Positions 34,019-41,697 of a stretch of DNA of 64,000 nt are shown in pieces (position 1 is the first letter of the stretch; every line of letters begins with the position of its first letter). Source of the stretch: JAGZHZ01 sp963929865 (GTDB lineage Bacteria > Bacillota > Clostridia > Lachnospirales > Lachnospiraceae); the NCBI GenBank assembly GCA_963929865.1, contig CAWVKK010000047.1:16392-80391 (forward strand), written 5' to 3'. The position numbers and the translations under genes were made by a program. The notes under the pieces were generated by a model. It saw nothing but the letters and a program-made list of their open reading frames with translations. It did not search any database and was not told the origin of the DNA.

Positions 34019-37000
34019 TTATTCCTTTCTGCTTTTTTGTTCTTCTGTGTTTTCTTCCTGGACGGCGGCTATCTTGCATTTTTCCAGATGCGTGCCATCC
34101 CAGAAAAAAATTTCTGACGAATCTTTTCGCTCTTTACATTTTTTTAATTCTCCAAACGGTATCTCAACTGCTTTGATCTGCGTTTTTTCTCCAAAAAACA
34201 GAAGCTGTCCCCGTTCTCGGATTTCCTGGAGGAATTCGCAGCTGTGATACCGTATCGCTTTGTTTTCGAGATTTGCGCAAAGGATCAAAATCTCTTTTCT
34301 AAGTTCTCTTAAAAGCTCACGCTGTTCCTTGTCTCTTGAAAGAGCTTCCAACACTTCGCTGCCGTTTAAGAGCAGCAAAATCTCTTCCTCTCTTTTGCTC
34401 TGCGCGCATTCTTTTACATCTTGGAGAAGCGCTTTGCTGTCGGTAAAATAACGCCATTCTCCTTTTTTGTTCAGAATCTGCAGTCTGCGCTTTTCGTCAT
34501 CCAAAATAAAGCATTTCATTCTTTCCTGAAAAATCCTGCATGTCTGTGGAATCTGAGAAAGCCACTCCATCTGTTCTTCCCCGCATACGCCGGTAATCTT
34601 GTTCTTCCACTCTCCAAAAAAGACAGGCTTTAAACGGCGAAATTGAACCGCTGCCGGAACGTCCCCTTTTTTTCGGCAGATCGGATATATCTCCCATGAC
34701 AGCCTCTGAGGAATGACAGGAATCTTTCTGGCTTCTTTTTCTGCTCTCCTGCTGCATTTCCAGATCCAATCCTCCATCCGGAGCGTCTGTTCTTGTGTCG
34801 TTGCCCCCTGAAACGCCTGATACACCTGCATCTGATAGACCTCGTTCTTCCACGGGAAAAAGGCGCGCCCGGCAATTTTAGGAAGCTTTCCTCTCATCTC
34901 ATCCATCAGCTGCCGGTATGCCGACGCATCCTGGTGAAACAGAGAAATCCGGCATCCGAACATTTCCACAGTCCCTCCGTGAATTCCTCTTAACTCTTCC
35001 TGAAATACAACCGTATAGATCTCCCACCTGTTCCCCTCTCTCCAGACCGCACTGATGCGTTCCTCTAAATCGGGATACCTTTTTTTCCATTCCAGATATG
35101 AAAACCACACAAAGATTACCGGAGACCGCCTGATCTTATCTTGCTCTCCCTCCCATGCTGCCTGCCTCTTTCGAAATTCCATTTCTTCCCTTGCCATCTC
35201 GACCAGATTTTCCAGTTTTTCCTCCTCTGACGCGCGGACAATTCCGCCGACCTGCGGAAGCCTTTCGAGCGCCTGCGGAAGACGTCCTTCAAAATCTGCG
35301 ACATAGATTTCTATCTCTTGCGCGTATTGTGCAATCCAGCCCCTCAGCAGAACAAAGAAAAGATTTTGTTTTCCAAATCCCATGCTCCCTGTGACCAGCA
35401 GATTTTTCCCCCGCATTTCAAAGACAGCTTCCGGCTGCCGCTGCATTTTAGGATCATCCAAAATTCCAATCGGGATCTGTCCTCTTGGCAGCTCATTCTG
35501 TCTCTTGGTTGGATATGGAATGTTTTCTCTTAAAGGCGCAAGGCATACAACCGGCAGTTTTCTGATATATTTTTTATGCCATTGTTCCACTATCCGCTGC
35601 CTGACCGCTTCCGCCTCAGTCCATCCTTCTTGTGCGTACCCTTTTTTTTCGTAGAGCAGCCGCCTCTCTCCTCCTAACAAAATGCGGAAGATCTGAAATC
35701 CCTGCGTCTTCTCCTGCTTTATTTTCTCTGAGCTGTATGCCGACTGAAACAAGAAAAACTGTTCGTTGTTTCCCACCTGAAAGTATGCCCTTCCAGGTTC
35801 CAAAATCTGTGCGGCAAGCCCAGACCGCAGCACTTCTCTGCTGTCATTTTCCGACTGCACTTTCAGGCAGAGCCGAAATTTCGCGTTGCTCCAGATCTGT
35901 TCGCTTACCTGACCGGAAGGTTTCTGTGTTGCCAAAATCAGGTGAACGCCCAGGCTTCGCCCTATTCTGGATGCGCTGATCAGCTCTTTCATAAATTCCG
36001 GCTGTTCTGCTCTCAGCTCTGCAAATTCATCCACAATCAGAATCAAATGCGGCATTGCCTCTAATTGCGCCGGTCTTTTCCGGTACCTCTGTTCATACTC
36101 ATCCACATGCGCGCATCCGTTTTCCGCTAACATTCTCTGTCTCTTTTTTAGTTCCGCGCGGATAAACATCAGAGATCGCTCGAGCAAAGCCTCATCCAGA
36201 TTCGTGATCGTCCCAGCCAGGTGCGGCAGATCTTTCAGATGGTTGGCAAGACCTCCGCCTTTGAAATCTATCAGCAGAAACTGCAGCCTCCACGGCGCAA
36301 ACGACAAAGCGGCGCACAGAAGATAGCTCAAAATCATCTCACTTTTTCCGGATCCTGTCGTTCCCGCGACAAGACCGTGCGGTCCATGCGCCTTTTCATG
36401 CAGGTCCAGAAAAAAAGTGCTTCCATCCTCCGCTGTCCCGAGCGCCACAGGAAGCGTCTCCTGTTCTTCCTCCCACATCCGTTCCCATCGTTCCTTTCCT
36501 TCTTTTTCCAGCAGTTCAAACAGCGTCAATTTTTTCGGAAGCTTCTGTTTTTCTAAAAATGTCTTCTTTTTCGCGCAGGCAATGGCTGCGCTTGTCTCAA
36601 GCAGACTCTCCTTGGTCGGAAGCTCAAAGAAAAACGGGATGCTTTCTTTCGATTCATTTAAAAACCATTCTCCTTTTCCCTCTCTTATGCAGATCTTTCC
36701 CCGGCAGCCTCTTGGCAGTTTTCTTTCCTCTTCTGTCAGAAAAATCGAGTAGATTCCATACTCCGCCGCTTTTTCAATCTGTTCCGTAAAATACAGCTGC
36801 TCTTTTGTTTCTTCTAAAAAGCATACAACCCAGGAGACGCCTTTTTTCGCCTTCATCTGCCGCAGAGAAAGTTCTCTCTCTAAGAGTCCTTCAAGGCGTC
36901 CTCTGCTTTTGGAATCCCATCCAATTCTTCTCTCGCCCTGTTCTGTCCGGACATGCGGGAGCGTGCGAACCCACGCTATTTTTTTTACGGCGCTTTCTTC

Positions 37001-38341
37001 CCCCAGGATAAAAATTCTGGTCTCTTCTTCACCGTGGCTGCATATCAGCTCCAGCAAAAGCATTTCCAGGAAACGGATCCGTTCTCCCTCTTCCCCTACG
37101 ATGCCAATATTCCCGCATTCCGGAAGCCTAAGCACAACTGGAGCGTTCTGCATTTTGCTCTGCCTTGCGATCATCTCCTGCGCTTCTCTCCAGAGAGTGT
37201 GGGTTTGCGCAAAGTCCTCTCTCTTTTGGAATTCTACGCTCACGTTCGGCGCAATGGTTCCATTTCCAAGTCTCAGCCACAGAAAATCCCAGTCTTTTCC
37301 TGTCTTTTCAAATAAGTTCCAGGAGCGGATCTTCGCTTCGTGCGCCAGTGTTTTCCAGTCTCTCTCATACTGTTCTAAAAATCTGCGCTCCCGTTCTGTT
37401 GCCTGTACGATTTCCCCTTCTTTTTCTGTGAGATAGGCGCGGTAGCGCTCCCTATACTTTCTTTGTTTTTTCCGGATATGGAGTTTTCCATACAGCCATG
37501 TCACGACCGCGGTCGCCATTCCCATTCCTCCAAGGACAAGGCGGTACCATCCTCCCCCAAATCCGCCGCGGCTTTGCAGCATCACTGCCGCCGCAAGGAT
37601 TCCTGCGCTTGAAAGCAGCGATAACAGCAGTCTGCTTTCCTGCTTTTCAGGATAATTCGCCGGCGCTGCGATCCGGATACATTCCTGTGGAGTTTCTGTT
37701 CTCCATCTGGCTCTGCAGACATAATCAGGATAATCAGATCTCTCGCTTTGCGCTTTCTGGACGTGGATTCCGTGGCATACCATATTTTTTGCAAGGTCAA
37801 ACCAGATCTTTTCTTCCCGCATATAGAACCGGTATCCGCCCAGCTCCACAAAATCGTGTTCTCTAAGCTGCGCCTTTGCCTGCACCATCATGCCGTTTTT
37901 TGCAATCTCCCATGTGCTGCTCCAAACCCAGAACGCATTCTCTTTCCATCTGATTTCCATCCATTTCTGTCTCAGAAAAATATCCTGAATGTGAATGTGG
38001 CAAAACGTTTCTCCTCCGATATACAGCGGCTTTTCTCTTTTCAGGCAGACTGCGTACCCATACGACGCTTTCTTTTTTTTCTTCCATCTCTGAAGAAAAA
38101 TGCGGTAAAGGCACAGACCGGAATCTTCCTCGTGCATCTCGATTTCGGCTCCGTGCTCAAATGGAATCCATCCCTTCTTCATCACGGTATCGCCTGTCAG
38201 GTAATAGCCCTCTTCCGTCTCAAGATACCACTGCTCTTGTCTTTTTGCCGCATAAATCCCATAGGAATTCGATGGCTTTTGCAGCTCCTGCGTTCTTTCC
38301 TCGTATCTTCCCCGTGAAAAAATCCATATTTTCCATTCCAC
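34019..38341 (-). CDS. essC: EssC-type FtsK/SpoIIIE ATPase of a type VII secretion system
   Basis: 1440 residues, the motor and core of the secretion system. The N-terminal 200 residues contain FHA-like segments (HIHIQDIFLRQKWMEIRW). Two transmembrane helices follow at about 240-290. ATPase domain D1 carries an intact Walker A GTTGSGKS (near 660) and Walker B LILIVDEFAE (near 770). D2 has an altered P-loop (VTGSMGFGKQNLF near 985), and the C-terminal D3 has no recognisable Walker A, so only D1 looks fully active. Length is close to S. aureus EssC (about 1480). The GTG at 38341 lies 12 bases after the YukD gene. Confidence 0.92.
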   Translation of the reverse strand: MEWKIWIFSRGRYEERTQELQKPSNSYGIYAAKRQEQWYLETEEGYYLTGDTVMKKGWIPFEHGAEIEMHEEDSGLCLYRIFLQRWKKKKKASYGYAVCLKREKPLYIGGETFCHIHIQDIFLRQKWMEIRWKENAFWVWSSTWEIAKNGMMVQAKAQLREHDFVELGGYRFYMREEKIWFDLAKNMVCHGIHVQKAQSERSDYPDYVCRARWRTETPQECIRIAAPANYPEKQESRLLLSLLSSAGILAAAVMLQSRGGFGGGWYRLVLGGMGMATAVVTWLYGKLHIRKKQRKYRERYRAYLTEKEGEIVQATERERRFLEQYERDWKTLAHEAKIRSWNLFEKTGKDWDFLWLRLGNGTIAPNVSVEFQKREDFAQTHTLWREAQEMIARQSKMQNAPVVLRLPECGNIGIVGEEGERIRFLEMLLLELICSHGEEETRIFILGEESAVKKIAWVRTLPHVRTEQGERRIGWDSKSRGRLEGLLERELSLRQMKAKKGVSWVVCFLEETKEQLYFTEQIEKAAEYGIYSIFLTEEERKLPRGCRGKICIREGKGEWFLNESKESIPFFFELPTKESLLETSAAIACAKKKTFLEKQKLPKKLTLFELLEKEGKERWERMWEEEQETLPVALGTAEDGSTFFLDLHEKAHGPHGLVAGTTGSGKSEMILSYLLCAALSFAPWRLQFLLIDFKGGGLANHLKDLPHLAGTITNLDEALLERSLMFIRAELKKRQRMLAENGCAHVDEYEQRYRKRPAQLEAMPHLILIVDEFAELRAEQPEFMKELISASRIGRSLGVHLILATQKPSGQVSEQIWSNAKFRLCLKVQSENDSREVLRSGLAAQILEPGRAYFQVGNNEQFFLFQSAYSSEKIKQEKTQGFQIFRILLGGERRLLYEKKGYAQEGWTEAEAVRQRIVEQWHKKYIRKLPVVCLAPLRENIPYPTKRQNELPRGQIPIGILDDPKMQRQPEAVFEMRGKNLLVTGSMGFGKQNLFFVLLRGWIAQYAQEIEIYVADFEGRLPQALERLPQVGGIVRASEEEKLENLVEMAREEMEFRKRQAAWEGEQDKIRRSPVIFVWFSYLEWKKRYPDLEERISAVWREGNRWEIYTVVFQEELRGIHGGTVEMFGCRISLFHQDASAYRQLMDEMRGKLPKIAGRAFFPWKNEVYQMQVYQAFQGATTQEQTLRMEDWIWKCSRRAEKEARKIPVIPQRLSWEIYPICRKKGDVPAAVQFRRLKPVFFGEWKNKITGVCGEEQMEWLSQIPQTCRIFQERMKCFILDDEKRRLQILNKKGEWRYFTDSKALLQDVKECAQSKREEEILLLLNGSEVLEALSRDKEQRELLRELRKEILILCANLENKAIRYHSCEFLQEIRERGQLLFFGEKTQIKAVEIPFGELKKCKERKDSSEIFFWDGTHLEKCKIAAVQEENTEEQKSRKE

Positions 38342-38353
38342 TTCGATATCCCG

Positions 38354-38644
38354 CTACCTCTTCTTGCCTTCTCTATCCCTTTCTTCTTCGGGGAAGCGGA
38401 AAAAAAGCGCGCTCCCGTCTCTTAAACGGGCTTGTTCCAGAGAATCGCTCCCTTTTAAAAGCGCAGTCGGATTTTCTGCCCTTATATACCACTGTCGGAT
38501 TTTCCGGCTTTCTATTCCCCAGCCCATTCCTTCATTTAACCCTTCCAATAATTCTTCTGCCGTAATCGCTGCCGGAAGATCCAGGTCAATCTCTTCTCCG
38601 TCTTCCAGGTGCAGCACGGCAAAAATCCGTTTCTCCTCACTCAT
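38354..38644 (-). CDS. YukD/EsaB-like ubiquitin-fold protein
   Basis: 96 residues with a beta-grasp pattern: FAVLHLEDGEEIDLDLPAA, a helix TAEELLEGLNEG, and a final strand ALFFRFPEE, ending in a charged tail. Such proteins are cytoplasmic regulators of Firmicutes type VII systems. It overlaps the upstream MinD-like gene by 8 bases and precedes essC by 12 bases, the same neighbourhood as yukD/esaB elsewhere. Confidence 0.85.
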   Translation of the reverse strand: MSEEKRIFAVLHLEDGEEIDLDLPAAITAEELLEGLNEGMGWGIESRKIRQWYIRAENPTALLKGSDSLEQARLRDGSALFFRFPEEERDREGKKR

Positions 38645-39650
38645 CTAACACATCTCCCAAAGTTTTCCTCCATTCCTGCCATTCCTGCTGCGTGCCTCCA
38701 TGTCTTTTTAAAAAAATCTGCATATCCCATCCCCAATGCTTTGCCTGCTGCTCCTGTTCGCCGATATCGCGGCAGAAATTGTAAAGAAAGCAGAATTTTT
38801 CTCTCGGGAATATAGAAATGCTGTTTTTTATGACCGGTATCATCTGTTTCCATTTTTCTCCCGGTCGGATTACGATCATGATTTTCTCCGCGTCCGCCAT
38901 CCATCCTGTCAGATTTTTATGGTACGCGTGATCGGTTTCCGCCACAATCCAGTCGTATTTTTCGGTCTGTTTAATCTCTTTTTCCATCTCGCGGAAAAGT
39001 TCGCAAGAAATGTCAAGGCACGGGTATGATCTGGAAAACGGAGGAAGAACGTCGATTTTTCCGTGCCGGATCCATCCGCTCCACTTTGAAAATTCATGCG
39101 GCCGCCGCGACACGAAAAACATTTCCGCCTCCCTCTCCAGAGTTTGCGCAGTGAAGCGGCGATAATCCTGCCATGTATCCGCCCCGAGAAAAAAAACCTT
39201 TTTCCCGCGCTCTGCCAGATAGTGCGCGCTTTCCCACGCAACGGAGGAAACCCCGCTTCCGCCGATCGGTGAATATACCAGCATTGTTTTTGTCTTGTAC
39301 GTTTCCTTTGTTTTTTCTCTCTGAACCCTTTTTAATTCTCTGCAGATTTTTTCCCGTATTTTTTTCTCGTCCCAGCTTTTTTGCAGTACGGGAATCCGCT
39401 CCTCTTCCTGCGTCTCCCCGATCAAAAAAAGATTGCGGTTTTGCGTCTGCCTCCATAGTTCCTCTCCCCATGGTCTCCACACAAATAACAGCGCTTCCTC
39501 TTCCAGCAGATTCGTATATTTCTGAAAATAGGAAAAATCACTGATTAAAATGATCTCCGCCTGCATTCCCAGTTCCGGCACAACCATCCCTTCTAAAAAC
39601 TGGAGATATTCTCTGTCAGGATCTGCAAATATGATTTTTTCTTTTTTCAT
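38637..39650 (-). CDS. MinD/CpaE-like protein with degenerate P-loop
   Basis: 337 residues. The N-terminal ~125 residues look like a response-regulator-type receiver fold (KIIFADPDREYLQFLEGM). A ParA/MinD-type domain follows. Where KGGxGKT is expected it reads SPIGGSGVSSVA (near residue 130): the glycines remain but the catalytic lysine is replaced by Val. VFFLGADTWQD and DWIVAETD match later motifs. It is therefore probably a nucleotide-binding or scaffold protein without normal ATPase activity. Such proteins often accompany pili; here it lies between FHA and YukD genes in a type VII locus, overlapping both. Confidence 0.75.
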   Translation of the reverse strand: MKKEKIIFADPDREYLQFLEGMVVPELGMQAEIILISDFSYFQKYTNLLEEEALLFVWRPWGEELWRQTQNRNLFLIGETQEEERIPVLQKSWDEKKIREKICRELKRVQREKTKETYKTKTMLVYSPIGGSGVSSVAWESAHYLAERGKKVFFLGADTWQDYRRFTAQTLEREAEMFFVSRRPHEFSKWSGWIRHGKIDVLPPFSRSYPCLDISCELFREMEKEIKQTEKYDWIVAETDHAYHKNLTGWMADAEKIMIVIRPGEKWKQMIPVIKNSISIFPREKFCFLYNFCRDIGEQEQQAKHWGWDMQIFLKRHGGTQQEWQEWRKTLGDVLDE

Positions 39651-40507
39651 CCCCTCTTCCGGGCCTCTCTTGGCGCGCTCTCCACCTGCCTTTCCTTTTC
39701 TCCGAAACAGCCGTAAAGCATGCAGAATTCACAGTCTGCCGCTAAAATCCGGTCTCCTGGTTTGATGACGTACCATTGCTTTGGAATCAGTCTTGTCTTA
39801 TTCAAAAATGTTCCGTTTCTGCTGTCTAAATCCATAATCCACCACTGCCCCGCATTCCGCAGAATTTTACAATGTTTTCTGCTCAAAGCCCTGCTGTCCT
39901 GAATGAGGCACTGCACGTCCTCTCTCTGTTTTCCGATCACAAAGCCTTTTTCGTTCAGCGTCCACTTTTCCCTGCTGACAGAATCGAGTCTTTGAAGCAC
40001 AAAGATTCCTGTGTCTTTTTGATACTTTTCCTGTAAAATTTCTAATTTTTTTTGAATTTCCTGTTCAAGAATCTGAACTGAGACTGCCTGATCTTCCTGA
40101 TAGACAGGCAGATAGATAAGATAAATCTGGTTGTCCGCAACGTCGAGATAAATTTTTTCTTCCTCCAGCTCCAGCTGTCCGAACTGAAGATAAGACCTGA
40201 TTTTCAGCTGCTGCACGGTATCGGAAAGCTGTTCCGCAATGTGATTTCTCTGTTTTTGCGTCATGGTTTTCTCTGCCTCGCACAGCGTCATCTTTTTTTC
40301 CGTACAGTAAATCAGCTTTATTTTGCCGTTGTAGCAAATCTTATGGCACGGAAGAAAGAAACGGTATCCGCTCTTCTTCATCCGGTCATATCCTGCATGG
40401 GAAAAGTGAACCGGTCCGTCCAGCAGATAGGAGCGGACTCTTCTGTCACAATACTCGGAAAGTCCTTCCACTTTCTCACCTGCTTTCGCTGTTTCTAAAA
40501 TCATCAT
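39647..40507 (-). CDS. FHA-domain protein heading the type VII locus
   Basis: About 286 residues. The C-terminal part is a clear FHA domain: FVIGKQREDV, the phosphothreonine-binding SRKHC motif, and DLDSRNGTFLN. The N-terminal ~150 residues are a conserved type of cytosolic domain seen with FHA in Lachnospiraceae (similar to DUF6382; not certain). The start is ambiguous: a GTG at 40543 has no ribosome site, ATGs at 40507 and 40504 have none either, and a GTG at 40471 has AGGTG 5 bases upstream and is the one compatible with the consensus promoter that covers the first two. A Ser/Thr kinase encoded in the same operon is the likely source of its ligand. Confidence 0.82.
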   Translation of the reverse strand: MMILETAKAGEKVEGLSEYCDRRVRSYLLDGPVHFSHAGYDRMKKSGYRFFLPCHKICYNGKIKLIYCTEKKMTLCEAEKTMTQKQRNHIAEQLSDTVQQLKIRSYLQFGQLELEEEKIYLDVADNQIYLIYLPVYQEDQAVSVQILEQEIQKKLEILQEKYQKDTGIFVLQRLDSVSREKWTLNEKGFVIGKQREDVQCLIQDSRALSRKHCKILRNAGQWWIMDLDSRNGTFLNKTRLIPKQWYVIKPGDRILAADCEFCMLYGCFGEKERQVESAPREARKRG

Positions 40508-40531
40508 AGTGTCTTTTCGCAACTTTGTCAA
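40503..40531 (-). promoter_or_regulatory. Consensus promoter at the head of the type VII operon
   Basis: On the minus strand TTGACA (40526-40531), a 17-base spacer and TATGAT (40503-40508), a nearly perfect sigma-A promoter. It lies over the first possible ATG of the FHA gene, so transcripts from it start near 40496 and the protein would begin at the GTG at 40471. Confidence 0.7.
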
Positions 40532-40539
40532 GTATCTTT

Positions 40540-40600
40540 TCACATTTTCTAAACTTTTTTGTAATTTTTTTGTTCCTTTTCTCTACTTTATCACATTTTC
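40540..40600. repeat. Direct repeats in the FHA-xre intergenic region
   Basis: TCACATTTTC occurs at 40540-40549 and 40591-40600, 51 bases apart, about five helical turns. Fourteen of 17 bases match when extended upstream. They lie between the type VII promoter and the xre start, so they are candidate operator sites for the XRE regulator. Confidence 0.5.
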
Positions 40601-40647
40601 ATCATACTTCCATGATAAATTTTAGAAAAAACTTAAGGAGAATTTCT

Positions 40648-41010
40648 ATGAATTTTGCAAATAATTTAAAAAATCTTCGTCAAAGCCGTCATTTGACGCA
40701 GGAAGCTCTCGCGCGTTATTTAAACGTCACACGTCCGACTATTGCCGGATATGAGACAAAAAATAAGCAGCCCGACTACGATAAGCTGCAAAAAATTGCG
40801 GAATATTTCGACGTGTCCATCGACTATCTTTTAACTGGAAACGAAAACACGGTTCTTTTAGAAAACGCAAAGCTGAGCGACCCTTCCTTGTCTTTGCAGT
40901 TTGAGAAAAATCTTATGAAATATTTTTCTCAGTTAAGCCCCTCCTCTAAGCAGGAACTTGTCAATTTCAGCAAGTTTTTATATTTGCAGGAGCATGGCCG
41001 TCTAAGATAG
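40648..41010 (+). CDS. XRE-family transcriptional regulator
   Basis: 120 residues. Helix-turn-helix at about 5-60: NLKNLRQSRHLTQEALARYL, then VTRPTIAGYETKNKQPDYDKL. A C-terminal helical region (about 70-120) may mediate dimerisation or sensing. The ATG at 40648 has AAGGAG 8 bases upstream; the frame is open further up but that part is not protein-like. It is divergent from the type VII operon and convergent with cbiC, so the type VII genes are its most likely target. Confidence 0.88.
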   Translation: MNFANNLKNLRQSRHLTQEALARYLNVTRPTIAGYETKNKQPDYDKLQKIAEYFDVSIDYLLTGNENTVLLENAKLSDPSLSLQFEKNLMKYFSQLSPSSKQELVNFSKFLYLQEHGRLR

Positions 41011-41066
41011 CCGAACCGGCGCACGCTTCCTGTCTTTCTGACCGCTCTGCGCGCGCCCTTGCTTCT

Positions 41067-41693
41067 CTACATCTGATATAAAATGGCGTTGCAGATGCAA
41101 GCCGCGATATTGCTTCCCCCTTTTCGTCCTCTTGCCACGATGTAAGGGACGGAGGTTTCCATAATCAGCTCTTTTGACTGTACGACATTGACAAAGCCAA
41201 CCGGCGCTCCGATAATCAGTTCCGGTTTTATGCCGTCTTCTCGGATCAATTCATAGAGGCGCACCAGAGCGGTAGGCGCGTTTCCGATTGCGAAGATCAG
41301 CGGCTTTTTAAGACGCGCCGCTTTTTCCATGCACACGGTCGCTCTTGTCGTTCCGCGTTTTTTCGCCTCCTGTGCCACGTCCTCGTCCGACATAAAGCAG
41401 TACACCTCTCCTCCGTATCTCGAGAGCACGCGCTTGTTGATGCCGGCTTTTGCCATCTGCGTATCGGTCACAATGCACGCCCCTTTTCTGACCGCGTCCA
41501 TCGCCTTTTGCACGGCATGTTCGGAAAAGCAGAGGCTGTCTGCATACTCAAAATCTGCGCTTGTGTGGATGCAGCGTTTTATAATCATTTCCTGATCCTT
41601 TGCGAACGTGCGCCCTCCCAGTTCCTGTGAAATAATCTCAAAGCTTCTTTTTTCGATTTCTTTTGGCTCTACTCTTTCTAATTCTACTCTCAT
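41067..41693 (-). CDS. cbiC: Cobalt-precorrin-8 methylmutase (CbiC)
   Basis: Moves the C11 methyl group to C12 to make cobyrinic acid. 208 residues with the catalytic histidine in IKRCIHTSADFEY (near residue 43) and the conserved RGRKGGSNIAACICNA near the end. The ATG at 41693 follows AAAGGG at about 6 bases; the frame is open to 41711. It is the last gene of the cob operon and starts 4 bases beyond the cobQ stop codon. Confidence 0.95.
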   Translation of the reverse strand: MRVELERVEPKEIEKRSFEIISQELGGRTFAKDQEMIIKRCIHTSADFEYADSLCFSEHAVQKAMDAVRKGACIVTDTQMAKAGINKRVLSRYGGEVYCFMSDEDVAQEAKKRGTTRATVCMEKAARLKKPLIFAIGNAPTALVRLYELIREDGIKPELIIGAPVGFVNVVQSKELIMETSVPYIVARGRKGGSNIAACICNAILYQM

Positions 41694-41697
41694 TTTT

